The notes beneath the pieces were generated by a model. That model did not search any database. It saw only the letters and a program-made list of their open reading frames with translations, and was not told the DNA's origin. The position numbers were made by a program, and so were the translations under genes. Positions 1-8,277 of a stretch of DNA of 64,000 nucleotides are shown here, in pieces. The DNA comes from Terribacillus saccharophilus (GTDB lineage Bacteria > Bacillota > Bacilli > Bacillales > Amphibacillaceae). The stretch is from contig FOCD01000002.1 in the NCBI GenBank assembly GCA_900110015.1, forward strand, positions 682,001 to 746,000. The letters run 5' to 3'. Numbering within the stretch: position 1 is the first letter of the stretch; each line of letters begins with the position of its first letter.

Positions 1-134
1 TGCCAACACCAAACGTCTTCACAGGTGGAGAAAACTATCATGGCAAGTTCGAATATATTAGCGTCGACAACATGGAAAAAGCAACAAAGGTTATCATTGA
101 AATCGCAAAGCTATACGAAGAACAAGCAAAATAA
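1..134 (+). CDS. pepT: Peptidase T (tripeptide aminopeptidase), C-terminal end only
   Basis: This is a 3'-partial reading frame that enters at base 3 and stops with TAA at 132-134. The last 43 residues are visible. They contain the stretch [15 protein letters not shown] followed by a [14 protein letters not shown] tail, which matches the C-terminus of the M20-family tripeptidase PepT as I remember it. PepT removes the N-terminal residue of tripeptides in the cytoplasm using two zinc ions; the metal-binding and catalytic part lies outside the window. A GC-rich hairpin follows the stop, so this gene ends its own transcript. The identification rests on a short tail. Confidence 0.75.
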   Translation, partial: PTPNVFTGGENYHGKFEYISVDNMEKATKVIIEIAKLYEEQAK

Positions 135-139
135 ACAAA

Positions 140-172
140 GAGCCGGTATTTCCGGCTCCCCCTTTATTGACA
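140..172 (+). terminator. Intrinsic terminator of pepT
   Basis: A 7-bp stem GAGCCGG / CCGGCTC at 140-146 and 152-158 is followed by CCCCTTTATT. The T-run is modest. It overlaps the -35 box of the next promoter at 167. Confidence 0.6.
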
Positions 173-213
173 TTTTTTCATTTATTGCATATAATTATCT
201 CGAATTCGAGATA
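167..213 (+). promoter_or_regulatory. Sigma-A promoter with MhqR-type operator
   Basis: A perfect TTGACA at 167-172 and a perfect TATAAT at 190-195 are separated by 17 bp. Immediately after the -10 lies the 18-bp perfect palindrome TATCTCGAATTCGAGATA (196-213), which would cover the transcription start. Its core ATCTCGAATTCGAGAT is the operator I recall for B. subtilis MhqR (YkvE), the repressor of quinone-detoxification genes. The adjacent gene is a MarR regulator, so autorepression is the natural reading. Confidence 0.85.
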
Positions 214-233
214 AAAAGGAAGCGTGAAAGACT

Positions 234-686
234 ATGGCAACTGATAACGTAGGCTTATCATTGAAGCTATTCATTGTACTAACAAGGGCACTCCAGTCCA
301 TTAAGAAACGTGTCGAGGAAGATATTAAGAAGCAAGGAATTAATTTGACGGAATTCGCTGTGATGGAGCTGTTATTCCATAAAGGAGACCAGCCAATCCA
401 GAAAATTGGCAGTAAAGTCCTGTTATCCAGCAGCAGCATCTCTTATGTAGTAGATCGTCTTGTCCAAAAAGAAATGATTAGAAGACGCCCATGTCCAGAC
501 GATCGTCGTATTACATTTGCGACTTTGACCGAAAAAGGACGTGCTTTCATGGAAGACTATTTTCCGAAGCATGAACAAGTTATCCACAACATTTTAGCAG
601 GTCTTGACGATGATGAGAAAGCCCGAGTCATCGACCACATCAAAACATTAGGCTTGCATGCCGAGGGTACTTCGACTAACAAATAA
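234..686 (+). CDS. mhqR: MarR-family repressor, MhqR-like
   Basis: This 150-residue winged-helix protein has MarR length and layout. Helical dimer segments lie at both ends, a recognition helix at about 65-82 (SSSSISYVVDRLVQKE), and a DDRR wing near residues 89-92. MarR proteins bind palindromes as dimers and release on ligand binding or cysteine oxidation; a single Cys is visible at about residue 87 in the wing. The palindrome at 196-213 matches the MhqR operator, and the next gene resembles MhqD, so I infer a repressor of a quinone/hydroquinone stress operon that also controls itself. ATG 234 follows a weak AGGA site. It is separated from mhqD by 14 bp. Confidence 0.8.
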   Translation: MATDNVGLSLKLFIVLTRALQSIKKRVEEDIKKQGINLTEFAVMELLFHKGDQPIQKIGSKVLLSSSSISYVVDRLVQKEMIRRRPCPDDRRITFATLTEKGRAFMEDYFPKHEQVIHNILAGLDDDEKARVIDHIKTLGLHAEGTSTNK

Positions 687-700
687 AAGGAGGAACAAAC

Positions 701-1306
701 ATGATACACGTTTTCAAAGCTGCTAAACAAGCAGACAAACCGACACTTTTACTACTGCACGGTACTGGCGGAACGGAAAAGGATCTTTTGCCGCTAGCTG
801 ACATGATCGATCCTGACGCAGCCGTATTGAGTGTACGGGGAAATGTTTCTGAAAATGGCATGCCACGCTTCTTCAAGCGTCTTGCTGAAGGTGTTTTTGA
901 CGAAGAAGATTTGATTTTCCGCACAGAAGAACTGCGCAGCTTCCTGGATGAAGCAGCTGAGAAATACGAATTTAATCGAGACAATATTATCGCAATCGGT
1001 TATTCCAATGGTGCCAATATTGCAGCCAGCCTCCTCTATCATTATACTGATTCACTCAAAGGAGCAATTTTGCATCATCCTATGGTGCCAAGACGAAATA
1101 TCATACTTGCCCAGCAGCAAGGAACACCTGTGTTCATTACCGCAGGAGATAACGATCCAATCTGCCCAAGATCCGAAGCAATAGAGCTTGAGCAAATGCT
1201 AAAGGAAACTGGTGCTGATGCTTCCATCCACTGGGAAAGTAATGGTCACAGTCTCACCCATACAGAGGTTCAAGCAGCTGCTGCATGGTATCGTAAACAC
1301 TTTTAA
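701..1306 (+). CDS. mhqD: Alpha/beta hydrolase (carboxylesterase/phospholipase family), MhqD-like
   Basis: This 201-residue single-domain esterase carries the oxyanion-loop stretch LLHGTGG near residue 20, the nucleophile elbow GYSNG (Ser about 102), an Asp in AGDNDP, and a C-terminal His in the NGHSLTH region, which completes a Ser-Asp-His triad. Length and motifs fit B. subtilis MhqD, an MhqR-controlled enzyme induced by methylhydroquinone and catechol; its real substrate is not established. ATG 701 follows AGGAGG at 688-693. It is co-transcribed with mhqR, and the stop codon runs straight into a strong terminator. The dioxygenase and azoreductase partners known from B. subtilis are not beside it. 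Confidence 0.8.
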   Translation: MIHVFKAAKQADKPTLLLLHGTGGTEKDLLPLADMIDPDAAVLSVRGNVSENGMPRFFKRLAEGVFDEEDLIFRTEELRSFLDEAAEKYEFNRDNIIAIGYSNGANIAASLLYHYTDSLKGAILHHPMVPRRNIILAQQQGTPVFITAGDNDPICPRSEAIELEQMLKETGADASIHWESNGHSLTHTEVQAAAAWYRKHF

Positions 1307-1335
1307 GCATACGCCCTGGCGTATGCTTTTTTTGT
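1306..1335 (+). terminator. Terminator of mhqR-mhqD
   Basis: The stem AGCATACGCC / GGCGTATGCT has a two-base loop and is followed by eight T. It begins on the last base of the stop codon. Confidence 0.85.
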
Positions 1336-1340
1336 ATGAA

Positions 1341-1370
1341 AAGAGCCTGCACTACCTAGCGCAGGCTCTT
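1341..1370 (-). terminator. Terminator of dhaS
   Basis: AAGAGCCTGC (1341-1350) pairs with GCAGGCTCTT (1361-1370). Read on the minus strand it is followed by TTCATACAAAAAAA, a weak T-run. It lies just past the end of dhaS. Confidence 0.5.
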
Positions 1371-1376
1371 TCAGCA

Positions 1377-2861
1377 TTACTCCATCCCGATCCAAACACT
1401 TTTCACTTCAGTATAGTTATCCAAAGCATACGATCCCATCTCCCTGCCGATACCGGATTGCTTGTATCCGCCGAAAGGAGAGGCAGCATCGAAAGCATTA
1501 TAGCAGTTCACCCATACCGTTCCAGCCCGAAGACGGTTTGCAATATAATGTGCTTTTGTGACGTCCTGTGTCCATACCCCTGCTGCAAGGCCGTATTCAC
1601 TGTTATTTGCCCGTCGGATAAGTTCATCGAGATCATCATATGGCATTGCCGAAATAACCGGCCCGAAGATTTCTTCTTTGGCGATTGTCATTTCATCACG
1701 CACATCAGCGAAAATCGTCGGCGAAACAAAATAACCTTGCTCCTGCGGCTTACTGCCTCCAGTGATAAGCTCTGCTCCTTCATTTCTGCCCTTCTCGATA
1801 TAGCTCAGTACTCGTTCCTGCTGCTCCAAGGATACAAGTGGTCCGATTTCAGTATCTGCATGAATACCAGCACCCTGCTTGATCTTCTCTGCATGGGTGG
1901 CCATATCGGCGATCACATTATCGAATTGCTTTTTCTGGATAAAGACACGCGACCCAGCGCAGCAGACTTGTCCTTGATTAAACATAACCCCATTCAAAGT
2001 ACCTGGAATTGCTTTTGTCAGATCCGCATCTGGCAGAACGATATTCGGCGACTTACCGCCCAGCTCCAGGGTCACACGCTTCAATGTCTGGGATGCGCTC
2101 GCCATGATTTGTTTCCCGACGCTTGTGGAGCCTGTGAATGCTATCTTATCAACCTGAGGATGATCGACAAGCGGCTGGCCTGCCGTTTCCCCGAATCCAG
2201 GTACGATATTAAGTACACCTGATGGGAATCCTGCTTCCTCTGCTAGTTCTGCTAAGTATAGTGCAGACAATGGCGTCTGCTCGGCAGGCTTCAGGACAAC
2301 CGTACAACCCGTTGCAAGAGCTGCTCCAAGCTTCCACATCGCCATTAAGAGCGGGAAGTTCCATGGAATGATTTGCCCTACCACGCCAAGAGCTTCATGT
2401 CTCGTATAGTTGAAGTAAGGGCCATTGACGGGAATCGTCTGTCCGACAATCTTAGTCGACCAGCCCGCATAATAGCGCATATGTTCAATCGCAAGCGGAA
2501 TATCCGCATTGCTCGTTTCCCTGATCGGTTTCCCATTGTCCAATGTTTCGAGCTGGGCAAGTGCATCTGCATGTTCTTCCATCAAGTCAGCCAGCTTGTA
2601 CATGATTCTGCTTCGTTCTGCTGCCGTCATCGTCGACCAAGGGCCTTCATCGAATGCAAGTCGCGCTGCCTTCACTGCACGGTCGATATCTTCTGCTCCT
2701 GCTTCATAAACAGTCGCGAGTACTTCGCCTGTTGCCGGGTTATACGAATCGAAAGTCTTCTCTGTCGCACTCGCCACGAACTCACCATTGATATACAGCT
2801 TCTTCGTCCCATTCAGAAAACGCTCCACTTTCTCGTGCATACCTGCTGCTAATTGACTCAT
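1377..2861 (-). CDS. dhaS: NAD(P)-dependent aldehyde dehydrogenase, DhaS-like
   Basis: The protein has 494 residues, full length for the aldehyde dehydrogenase superfamily. It shows IIPWNFPLLM, the coenzyme-loop FTGSTSVG, the general-base Glu in LELGGKSP, the nucleophile in NQGQVCCAG (Cys at about 300), and EEIFGPV near the C-terminus. It agrees along its length with my memory of B. subtilis DhaS. These enzymes oxidise aldehydes to acids in the cytoplasm; the physiological substrate is uncertain. ATG 2861 has AGGAGG seven bases upstream. It is monocistronic, and a near-perfect cre box lies about 70 bp upstream, which suggests catabolite control by CcpA. Confidence 0.85.
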   Translation of the reverse strand: MSQLAAGMHEKVERFLNGTKKLYINGEFVASATEKTFDSYNPATGEVLATVYEAGAEDIDRAVKAARLAFDEGPWSTMTAAERSRIMYKLADLMEEHADALAQLETLDNGKPIRETSNADIPLAIEHMRYYAGWSTKIVGQTIPVNGPYFNYTRHEALGVVGQIIPWNFPLLMAMWKLGAALATGCTVVLKPAEQTPLSALYLAELAEEAGFPSGVLNIVPGFGETAGQPLVDHPQVDKIAFTGSTSVGKQIMASASQTLKRVTLELGGKSPNIVLPDADLTKAIPGTLNGVMFNQGQVCCAGSRVFIQKKQFDNVIADMATHAEKIKQGAGIHADTEIGPLVSLEQQERVLSYIEKGRNEGAELITGGSKPQEQGYFVSPTIFADVRDEMTIAKEEIFGPVISAMPYDDLDELIRRANNSEYGLAAGVWTQDVTKAHYIANRLRAGTVWVNCYNAFDAASPFGGYKQSGIGREMGSYALDNYTEVKSVWIGME

Positions 2862-2926
2862 AGAAATCCTCCTCAGATTGTATTCTAGTTTTGTCTAAGC
2901 GTCGTGATGCAAGATAATAGACTATA

Positions 2927-2940
2927 GGAAACCGCTTACA
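2927..2940 (-). promoter_or_regulatory. Candidate cre (CcpA) site upstream of dhaS
   Basis: On the minus strand TGTAAGCGGTTTCC matches the consensus TGWAANCGNTNWCA at 13 of 14 positions, with only the final base off. It lies 66 bp upstream of the dhaS start. Confidence 0.5.
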
Positions 2941-3015
2941 GTAGATATGGTAGCATCTAAAGCTGATAGAAAGCAATTGATAGCACAGAAGAACAGTACG
3001 CTATATTTCGACATA

Positions 3016-3045
3016 GAAAAAGCTCAGCCGACAGGCTGAGCTTTT
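3016..3045 (-). terminator. Terminator overlapping the end of the YqkD-like gene
   Basis: The stem AAAGCTCAGCC / GGCTGAGCTTT has a GACA loop and is followed by TTTTTC on the minus strand. The last codons and the TGA stop (3024-3026) lie inside the hairpin. Confidence 0.8.
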
Positions 3046-3959
3046 ATGTTAATCTCTTGCAGGAACTGCTTTACGACTTGCTCATATTCCTGCTTGTTAT
3101 CGGCTAGTGACATCGCATGGTCACCCTTTTCAAACAAATGCAATTGCTTGTACCCACTTTGCTTCTTCGCGTACAAATCCTTCGTCATCTGCACAGGAAT
3201 ATAGGAGTCTGGCAAGCTGCTGATAAAGAGAACCGGTTTCTCGATATTCGCAACAGAGTGGATCGGAGAAACATCCCGAAAACGGTAGCCATCCAATTTA
3301 CGCACAATTAATTCTGCAGCTGGCAGAAAAACTTGCCGCGGCAGATGAAATTGGACTTTCAACCGATAGGCGACCTGTTCTGCAAAATCACTATAAGGAC
3401 AATCGGCGATATAGAAATCAGCTCCATCCTCTACCGTGCCTGCATAAAGCAGAGCAGTTGCTGCCCCCATTGATTCGCCGTGCACACCAAGCTTCAAATC
3501 GTAATCATATCTTTCCTTCGTCCATTGAATCACCCGGGCAAGATCATGCCTTTCCTGATAGCCATACGTAATACTTTTGCCATCGGAAAGTCCATGTCTT
3601 CTCTGATCGTACAATACGACGTTGAAGCCGAGTGCCAGGAATACATTCATGTATTTAATGCTATTATATTTGTTTACAGCTACTCCGTGCGAGATGACCA
3701 TCACATGCCGGGAATCTGGATCTCCTACATAATGTGTGCCGTAAATCTTCCCTTCACCAGAAGGTACACTGAACTCTTCCTTACGCAGTGCATCATAAGC
3801 CGCTTTGTTGTAGCGCCCAGCCTCGACCTCCCGGCTGATCGTCTCTTCCTCCGTGAAGGCTTTCATTTGCCTCAGTTCCTTATTCACAAGCGTCGCAACA
3901 ATCGCTGTGTACCCTCCAAGCAAACCGGCAACGGAAAGAAATAACCCTTTTCTCCCCAT
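3024..3959 (-). CDS. Membrane-anchored alpha/beta hydrolase, YqkD-like
   Basis: This 311-residue protein has an N-terminal hydrophobic segment (about residues 5-25) that could anchor the enzyme outside the membrane. A serine-hydrolase fold follows: HG near 90, YDQRRHGLS near 117-125, nucleophile elbow GESMG (Ser about 163), DGADFYIADCPY, and a catalytic His in GDHAMS near 283. Layout and key stretches match the uncharacterised B. subtilis YqkD. The substrate is unknown. ATG 3959 follows AAGGGGG. The gene stands alone, divergent from tetR, and ends inside its own terminator. Confidence 0.75.
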   Translation of the reverse strand: MGRKGLFLSVAGLLGGYTAIVATLVNKELRQMKAFTEEETISREVEAGRYNKAAYDALRKEEFSVPSGEGKIYGTHYVGDPDSRHVMVISHGVAVNKYNSIKYMNVFLALGFNVVLYDQRRHGLSDGKSITYGYQERHDLARVIQWTKERYDYDLKLGVHGESMGAATALLYAGTVEDGADFYIADCPYSDFAEQVAYRLKVQFHLPRQVFLPAAELIVRKLDGYRFRDVSPIHSVANIEKPVLFISSLPDSYIPVQMTKDLYAKKQSGYKQLHLFEKGDHAMSLADNKQEYEQVVKQFLQEINIKAQPVG

Positions 3960-4030
3960 ATCACTACCCCCTTTTTATATTCTATTTTACAATAAGTAAG
4001 ACAATCATTGCTTTTCTAAACAAAATGAGT

Positions 4031-4052
4031 TAACTTATCAGGTGATAAGTTA
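4031..4052 (+). promoter_or_regulatory. TetR operator 1, upstream of the regulator gene
   Basis: The half-sites TAACTTATCA and TGATAAGTTA flank a central GG in a perfect 22-bp dyad that ends 18 bp before the regulator start. A possible -35 TTGCTT at 4008-4013 would put the -10 at the left edge of the dyad. The same half-site recurs before the transporter gene. Confidence 0.75.
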
Positions 4053-4070
4053 TTAAAGAGGGCAGGCACT

Positions 4071-4679
4071 ATGGCTAGAAAAAAAGAAGTTTCCGCTGAA
4101 CAGACCCAGCGCAATATTATCACGACAGCTGAACGGCTTTTCATGACACATGGTTACCGGGCGATTTCTACTCGGCGGATAGCAGATGAATGCGGGATTA
4201 CCCAGCCAGCTTTATATCATCATTTCCCTAACAAGCAGGCTATTTATCTGGAAGTTGTCCGTTCCATCATGGTTCAGACAGAAGAAGCGATGACACACGT
4301 ACTCCAGGATCACGCCGACAGCAAGAATCGTATTCGTCAAATAGCCTATTTTATGATTATGAACCATCAAGGTGACATGACACAGATGTTTCATGATCTG
4401 CAATACGAGATTGATGAAGAACATCGGAAAACGATTCAAGACTGGTGGCTGCGCAGTTACTTCAATCCTGTGATGCAGACTTTGACAGAAGGAATTGCCA
4501 AAGGTGACATCAAATCGATACCTACCGTTCCTCCGATGGAACTAACCTTTTTCGTCCTCGAGATGATGAAGTCCTTTCTGCCTCCATCCAAAGAGGATTA
4601 TGAAGCTCGACGCGCGTTTGCAGACAAGAAATCAAAGATGCTTGTAGACATCCTTTTTGATGGCATCCAGAAAAAATAA
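4071..4679 (+). CDS. TetR-family transcriptional repressor
   Basis: The protein has 202 residues. The N-terminal DNA-binding domain (about 10-58) reads ERLFMTHGYRAISTRRIA, then GITQPALYHHF and NKQAIYL, the classical TetR helix-turn-helix with its YHHF signature. The C-terminal ligand pocket and dimer region is unique, as usual, so no inducer can be named. ATG 4071 follows AGAGGG. A transcribed hairpin separates it from the MMPL transporter gene. Matching dyads in front of both genes show directly that one regulator is likely to control itself and the pump. Confidence 0.85.
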   Translation: MARKKEVSAEQTQRNIITTAERLFMTHGYRAISTRRIADECGITQPALYHHFPNKQAIYLEVVRSIMVQTEEAMTHVLQDHADSKNRIRQIAYFMIMNHQGDMTQMFHDLQYEIDEEHRKTIQDWWLRSYFNPVMQTLTEGIAKGDIKSIPTVPPMELTFFVLEMMKSFLPPSKEDYEARRAFADKKSKMLVDILFDGIQKK

Positions 4680-4706
4680 AAGATTATGTGCATAATCTTT
4701 TATTTT
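4678..4706 (+). terminator. Terminator between tetR and the MMPL gene
   Basis: AAAGATTATG pairs with CATAATCTTT around a two-base loop and is followed by TATTTTG. It is AT-rich, so probably leaky. Confidence 0.55.
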
Positions 4707-4713
4707 GTGGGTA

Positions 4714-4735
4714 TAACTTATCAGTTGATAAATTA
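4714..4735 (+). promoter_or_regulatory. TetR operator 2, upstream of the MMPL transporter
   Basis: TAACTTATCA is followed by GT and TGATAAATTA. It is the same dyad as operator 1, with one half-site mismatch. A TATAAC at 4712-4717 overlaps it and may be the -10 box. Confidence 0.75.
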
Positions 4736-4752
4736 ATTAGGAGGAATCATTC

Positions 4753-6951
4753 ATGCAAAAATTAGGCGCTTTTATAAGCGGCAAATCCGGGCGGTGGATT
4801 ATCTTAGCTGCTTGGATTGTCCTGGCCCTCGTATTAAATTTAACCTTACCGCAAGCAAATTCACAGGAGGACGAACAAGCTGAAACGTTCCTCACTGACA
4901 CGAACAGCGAAGAAGCTGCCCGAATTATTGAAGAAGAATTCTCTGATAACAGCGGTCTGCCCGCCTTGCTTACCTGGTATCAGGAGGATGGTCTAACTGA
5001 TGAAGACTTGCAATCGATTCAGCAGTTCAGCGCTGATTTGCAGGAAGCTGACATTGAAGCAGCAACCGTAACACCATTTCAGGACATCCCTCTGCCTGCT
5101 TTAAAAGAACAGCTTTCTGATGATGGTACGACACTCGTCATGCCAATCCTATTTGATAACGGAACAGCGACTGATACAGTCGAAGCTGGTCTTAATAAAA
5201 TCCAAGATACCGCAAATGATGCATTCACGCAGAACCCGTTTGAACAAGATTTGAATAGCGGTGATCTTCTTGTCCGAGCAACTGGACCTGCTGGTATTTC
5301 CGTAGATGCTGTCGGCCTCTTCTCTCAAGGAGACACGACTCTTCTGTTTGGAACCGTACTGATCGTACTTATTTTCCTACTCGTTATCTATCGATCTCCG
5401 ATACTGGCACTCGTGCCGCTTATCGGTGTAGGTTTTGCTTATCTAGTTATCAGTCCTATACTTGGTGCATTAGGAAAAGCCGAATTGATTTCGTTCGATT
5501 CTCAAGGACTTGCAATTATGACCGTTCTGCTATTCGGGGCAGGTACTGATTACTGCTTGTTCCTAATCACTCGCTTCCGGGAAAATCTATGGGAAATAAA
5601 GAGCAAGAAAACAGCAATTGTCCGTTCCCTATCATCTGCTAGCGGTGCAATTGCAATGAGCGGACTGACTGTCATCGTTGCTATGCTAGTTTTGCTTGTT
5701 GCTGATTATGGATCGATCAACCGATTCGCTATTCCATTCGGTATCGCTATCTTTATCATGCTGCTTGCAAGTCTTACCCTCGTGCCGGCATTGCTTACAA
5801 TCATCGGACGTGCATCCTTCTTCCCGTTCATTCCAAGAACAGAGGATATGCAGGAAGAACGCGCGAAAGAAAAAGGAAAGCCAGTTCGCACGAAAAAACC
5901 GCATAATAAAATTGGCAATAGCGTGGGCAGACTAGTCATCCGTCATCCATGGAAGATAGCCATTGCTACACTCGTAGTACTTGGAATTCTTGCTGGAATT
6001 TCATCCCGCATTACGTACACGTATGATACACTGTCATCTTTCCCAGATGATATGCCGTCAAAAGAAGGCTTTGAAATACTGACAGACCACGTTAATGCAG
6101 GTGAGCTTGCACCTGTTTCTGTTATTACTGAGACAGATGATCCAGAAGCTGTCCGTGGCGCTCTTGAGGAGCTTCCATACGCAGCTACTGTAATGGAACC
6201 GGAGCAGTCAGAATCAAATGAACAGTTGATCCGCATCCAACTCGAACTGGATGAGAACCCGTACTCAAATGAAGCAATGGCCCACATTCCTGACATTAAA
6301 GAAACTGTATCGGATACAACCGGTAATGCTGATAGTGTTTGGATTGGTGGTCAGACATCAGAACAGTACGATACACAGCAAGTGACAAAGCATGATGAGA
6401 AGTGGATAATTCCAATCGTTATCGGCTTTATCACCCTGTTATTACTCACGTATCTGCGCTCTGTAACGGCAACAATCTACTTGGTCGCTACCGTTTTGCT
6501 CTCTTTCTTCAGTGCACTAGGGCTCGGATGGCTTATCTTACATTACGGATTCGGTGTAGAAGCAATTCAAGGCTTCATCCCGTTGTACGCTTTCGTGTTC
6601 ATCGTTGCGCTTGGAGAAGACTATAATATTTTCATGATCTCAAGCATTTGGAAACGCAGTAAGACAATGCCGCTTAAAAAAGCTATCGCAGATGGGGTTG
6701 CCCATACCGGCGGTGTTATCACGTCTGCCGGGCTGATTCTGGCAGCAACATTTGCTGTATTGACGACACTGCCTATTCAAATACTTGTCCATTTTGGAAC
6801 AATTACTGCGATTGGTGTATTGCTCGACACCTTCCTTGTCCGTCCTTTCCTTGTACCTGCAATTACTGCAATTCTTGGTAAATGGGCATTCTGGCCTTGG
6901 AAGAAGCGAATTCAGCAAACAGAAGAGAATGAACAAAAAGCACATGGCTAA
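4753..6951 (+). CDS. MMPL/RND-family membrane transporter, YdfJ-like
   Basis: At 732 residues this is the usual size for the Gram-positive MMPL branch of the RND superfamily. A first membrane helix (about 13-31) precedes a large extracellular domain. A block of helices with the GAGTDYCLFL motif follows, then a cytoplasmic linker rich in Arg and Lys (about 360-390), and the whole half repeats with GEDYNIFMIS in the second block. The two acidic motifs are the expected proton-relay positions. Such pumps export lipids or hydrophobic drugs using the proton gradient; the substrate is unknown. ATG 4753 follows AGGAGG. It is controlled by the upstream TetR protein through a shared operator. Confidence 0.85.
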   Translation: MQKLGAFISGKSGRWIILAAWIVLALVLNLTLPQANSQEDEQAETFLTDTNSEEAARIIEEEFSDNSGLPALLTWYQEDGLTDEDLQSIQQFSADLQEADIEAATVTPFQDIPLPALKEQLSDDGTTLVMPILFDNGTATDTVEAGLNKIQDTANDAFTQNPFEQDLNSGDLLVRATGPAGISVDAVGLFSQGDTTLLFGTVLIVLIFLLVIYRSPILALVPLIGVGFAYLVISPILGALGKAELISFDSQGLAIMTVLLFGAGTDYCLFLITRFRENLWEIKSKKTAIVRSLSSASGAIAMSGLTVIVAMLVLLVADYGSINRFAIPFGIAIFIMLLASLTLVPALLTIIGRASFFPFIPRTEDMQEERAKEKGKPVRTKKPHNKIGNSVGRLVIRHPWKIAIATLVVLGILAGISSRITYTYDTLSSFPDDMPSKEGFEILTDHVNAGELAPVSVITETDDPEAVRGALEELPYAATVMEPEQSESNEQLIRIQLELDENPYSNEAMAHIPDIKETVSDTTGNADSVWIGGQTSEQYDTQQVTKHDEKWIIPIVIGFITLLLLTYLRSVTATIYLVATVLLSFFSALGLGWLILHYGFGVEAIQGFIPLYAFVFIVALGEDYNIFMISSIWKRSKTMPLKKAIADGVAHTGGVITSAGLILAATFAVLTTLPIQILVHFGTITAIGVLLDTFLVRPFLVPAITAILGKWAFWPWKKRIQQTEENEQKAHG

Positions 6952-6955
6952 ACAA

Positions 6956-6990
6956 GCCGGGACAGCATAGCTGTCCCGCTTTCTGTTTTC
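6956..6990 (+). terminator. Terminator of the MMPL transporter
   Basis: GGGACAGC pairs with GCTGTCCC around ATA and is followed by GCTTTCTGTTTTC, an interrupted T-run. Confidence 0.65.
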
Positions 6991-7068
6991 TCCAAGCAAA
7001 TCTTTTCCATACCACCATGCGAATTTGCTACAGTTAAGACAGACTTTTAAAAAGGAGCTGAGCAAGAA

Positions 7069-8001
7069 ATGACAGAACGTGTACAATTAGGAAAATCCGG
7101 TTTGTTTGTAAACCCTATTGGAGTTGGTACGAATGCAGTCGGAGGCCATAACCTCTATCCGAATCTAGATGAGGAACAAGGCAAGGAGGTTGTCCGCCAA
7201 GCAATTGAAAATGGGATGAATTTCTTTGACACAGCTTATATTTACGGTCCGGAAAGATCTGAGGAGCTTGTTGGACAGGTTATCAAGGAAAGCGGAAAAC
7301 GCGATGACATCGTAATTGCAACCAAAGCTGCTCACAAAATCATCAATGGAGAAACACTGATGGATAACTCTCCGCAATTCCTGAAGGATTCTGTGGATAG
7401 TGCATTGAAACGCCTACAAACAGATTATATTGATTTGTTCTATATCCACTTCCCAGACGAAGATACACCAAAAGCGGAAGCTGTGGGTGCACTGAAGGAA
7501 TTGAAGGATCAAGGCAAAATCAAAAGCATCGGGGTTTCGAACTTCTCAATCGAACAGCTGAAGGAAGCAAACGTTGATGGTTATGTAGATGTATTGCAGT
7601 CTGAATATAATCTGTTCAAACGCGGTGCAGAAAACGACCTTCTCCCGTATACAGCTGAAAACAATATTTCTTTCGTACCTTACTTCCCGCTTGCTTCTGG
7701 CTTGCTTGGCGGAAAATACGACGAAAATACGAAGTTTGATGATCTACGTGCGAATGATCCACTATTCCAAGGGGAAACATTCAAGCAAAATCTGAAAAAA
7801 GTAGATCAGCTGCGGGATATCGCTTCTCAAAAGAATGCAGAGGTTGCTCATGTCGTTCTCGCTTGGTATCTAACACGAGACAGCATTGATGCAATTATTC
7901 CTGGAGCAAAACGTCCCGATCAAGTACTAAATAACTTAAAAACCCTCGACGTGAAATTATCAGCAGAAGATATTGAAGCGATCGATAAGATTTTCAAGTA
8001 A
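7069..8001 (+). CDS. iolS: Aldo/keto reductase, IolS-like (AKR11 type)
   Basis: This 310-residue TIM-barrel oxidoreductase has the tetrad residues in FFDTAYIYG (Asp, Tyr), ATKAAHK (Lys) and YIHFPDE (His). The NADP-binding end carries IPGAKRPDQ. Long stretches such as [14 protein letters not shown] and [16 protein letters not shown] match B. subtilis IolS as I remember it. IolS reduces carbonyl compounds in vitro and its role in inositol metabolism was never clear; no iol genes are nearby, so the name reflects similarity rather than pathway. ATG 7069 follows AAGGAG. A mobile-type repeat begins two bases after the stop codon. Confidence 0.8.
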   Translation: MTERVQLGKSGLFVNPIGVGTNAVGGHNLYPNLDEEQGKEVVRQAIENGMNFFDTAYIYGPERSEELVGQVIKESGKRDDIVIATKAAHKIINGETLMDNSPQFLKDSVDSALKRLQTDYIDLFYIHFPDEDTPKAEAVGALKELKDQGKIKSIGVSNFSIEQLKEANVDGYVDVLQSEYNLFKRGAENDLLPYTAENNISFVPYFPLASGLLGGKYDENTKFDDLRANDPLFQGETFKQNLKKVDQLRDIASQKNAEVAHVVLAWYLTRDSIDAIIPGAKRPDQVLNNLKTLDVKLSAEDIEAIDKIFK

Positions 8002-8002
8002 G

Positions 8003-8270
8003 AAAAAGAGGCGGAAACATAACTAAAATAATTTTGAGCGCCGCTTCGGCAGAACACTCCGCTTTCCACGGGCACGGCCTCAGCCTCCTCGTGGAAAGTT
8101 CGCCACTGCGGGGTCTTCAGCTCGCGCTGTTCCCGTAGGAGTCTCCGTATTCTGCCTACGCTAATAAAGTGCACAAATGAAAAACCCGAACTTTTACAAA
8201 TCTTCGTATGAAGACTTGTAATATAGTTCGGGTTTTTATCTGGCTAAAACACTTTTGTCCCAGCCTCTTT
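8003..8270. repeat. MITE-like 268-bp composite repeat with terminal inverted repeats
   Basis: The ends are inverted copies: AAAGAGGCGGAAACA at the left, and the reverse complement of AAAGAGGCTGGGACA at the right, 12 of 15 matching. Inside are nested stems: CTTTCCACG / CGTGGAAAG (8062-8070, 8090-8098), and a long hairpin AAAACCCGAACT / AGTTCGGGTTTT (8181-8192, 8225-8236) whose loop contains a second stem. The GC-rich middle, including CGCGAGCTGAAGACCCCGC on the minus strand, is a sequence I recall as scattered through Bacillaceae genomes. It carries no gene. It fills the space between iolS and bdhA, and its long hairpin may end both. Confidence 0.7.
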
Positions 8271-8277
8271 CCATTTA

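Noticed and set aside
1212-2222. A 336-codon open frame on the plus strand
   Set aside because: It is antisense to dhaS, whose protein is full-length and conserved. The product is rich in Cys, His and Arg without any domain, as expected of a shadow frame.
7920-8174. An 84-codon minus-strand frame
   Set aside because: It lies across the end of iolS and inside the MITE-like repeat. The GC-rich core of this repeat commonly yields false small proteins.
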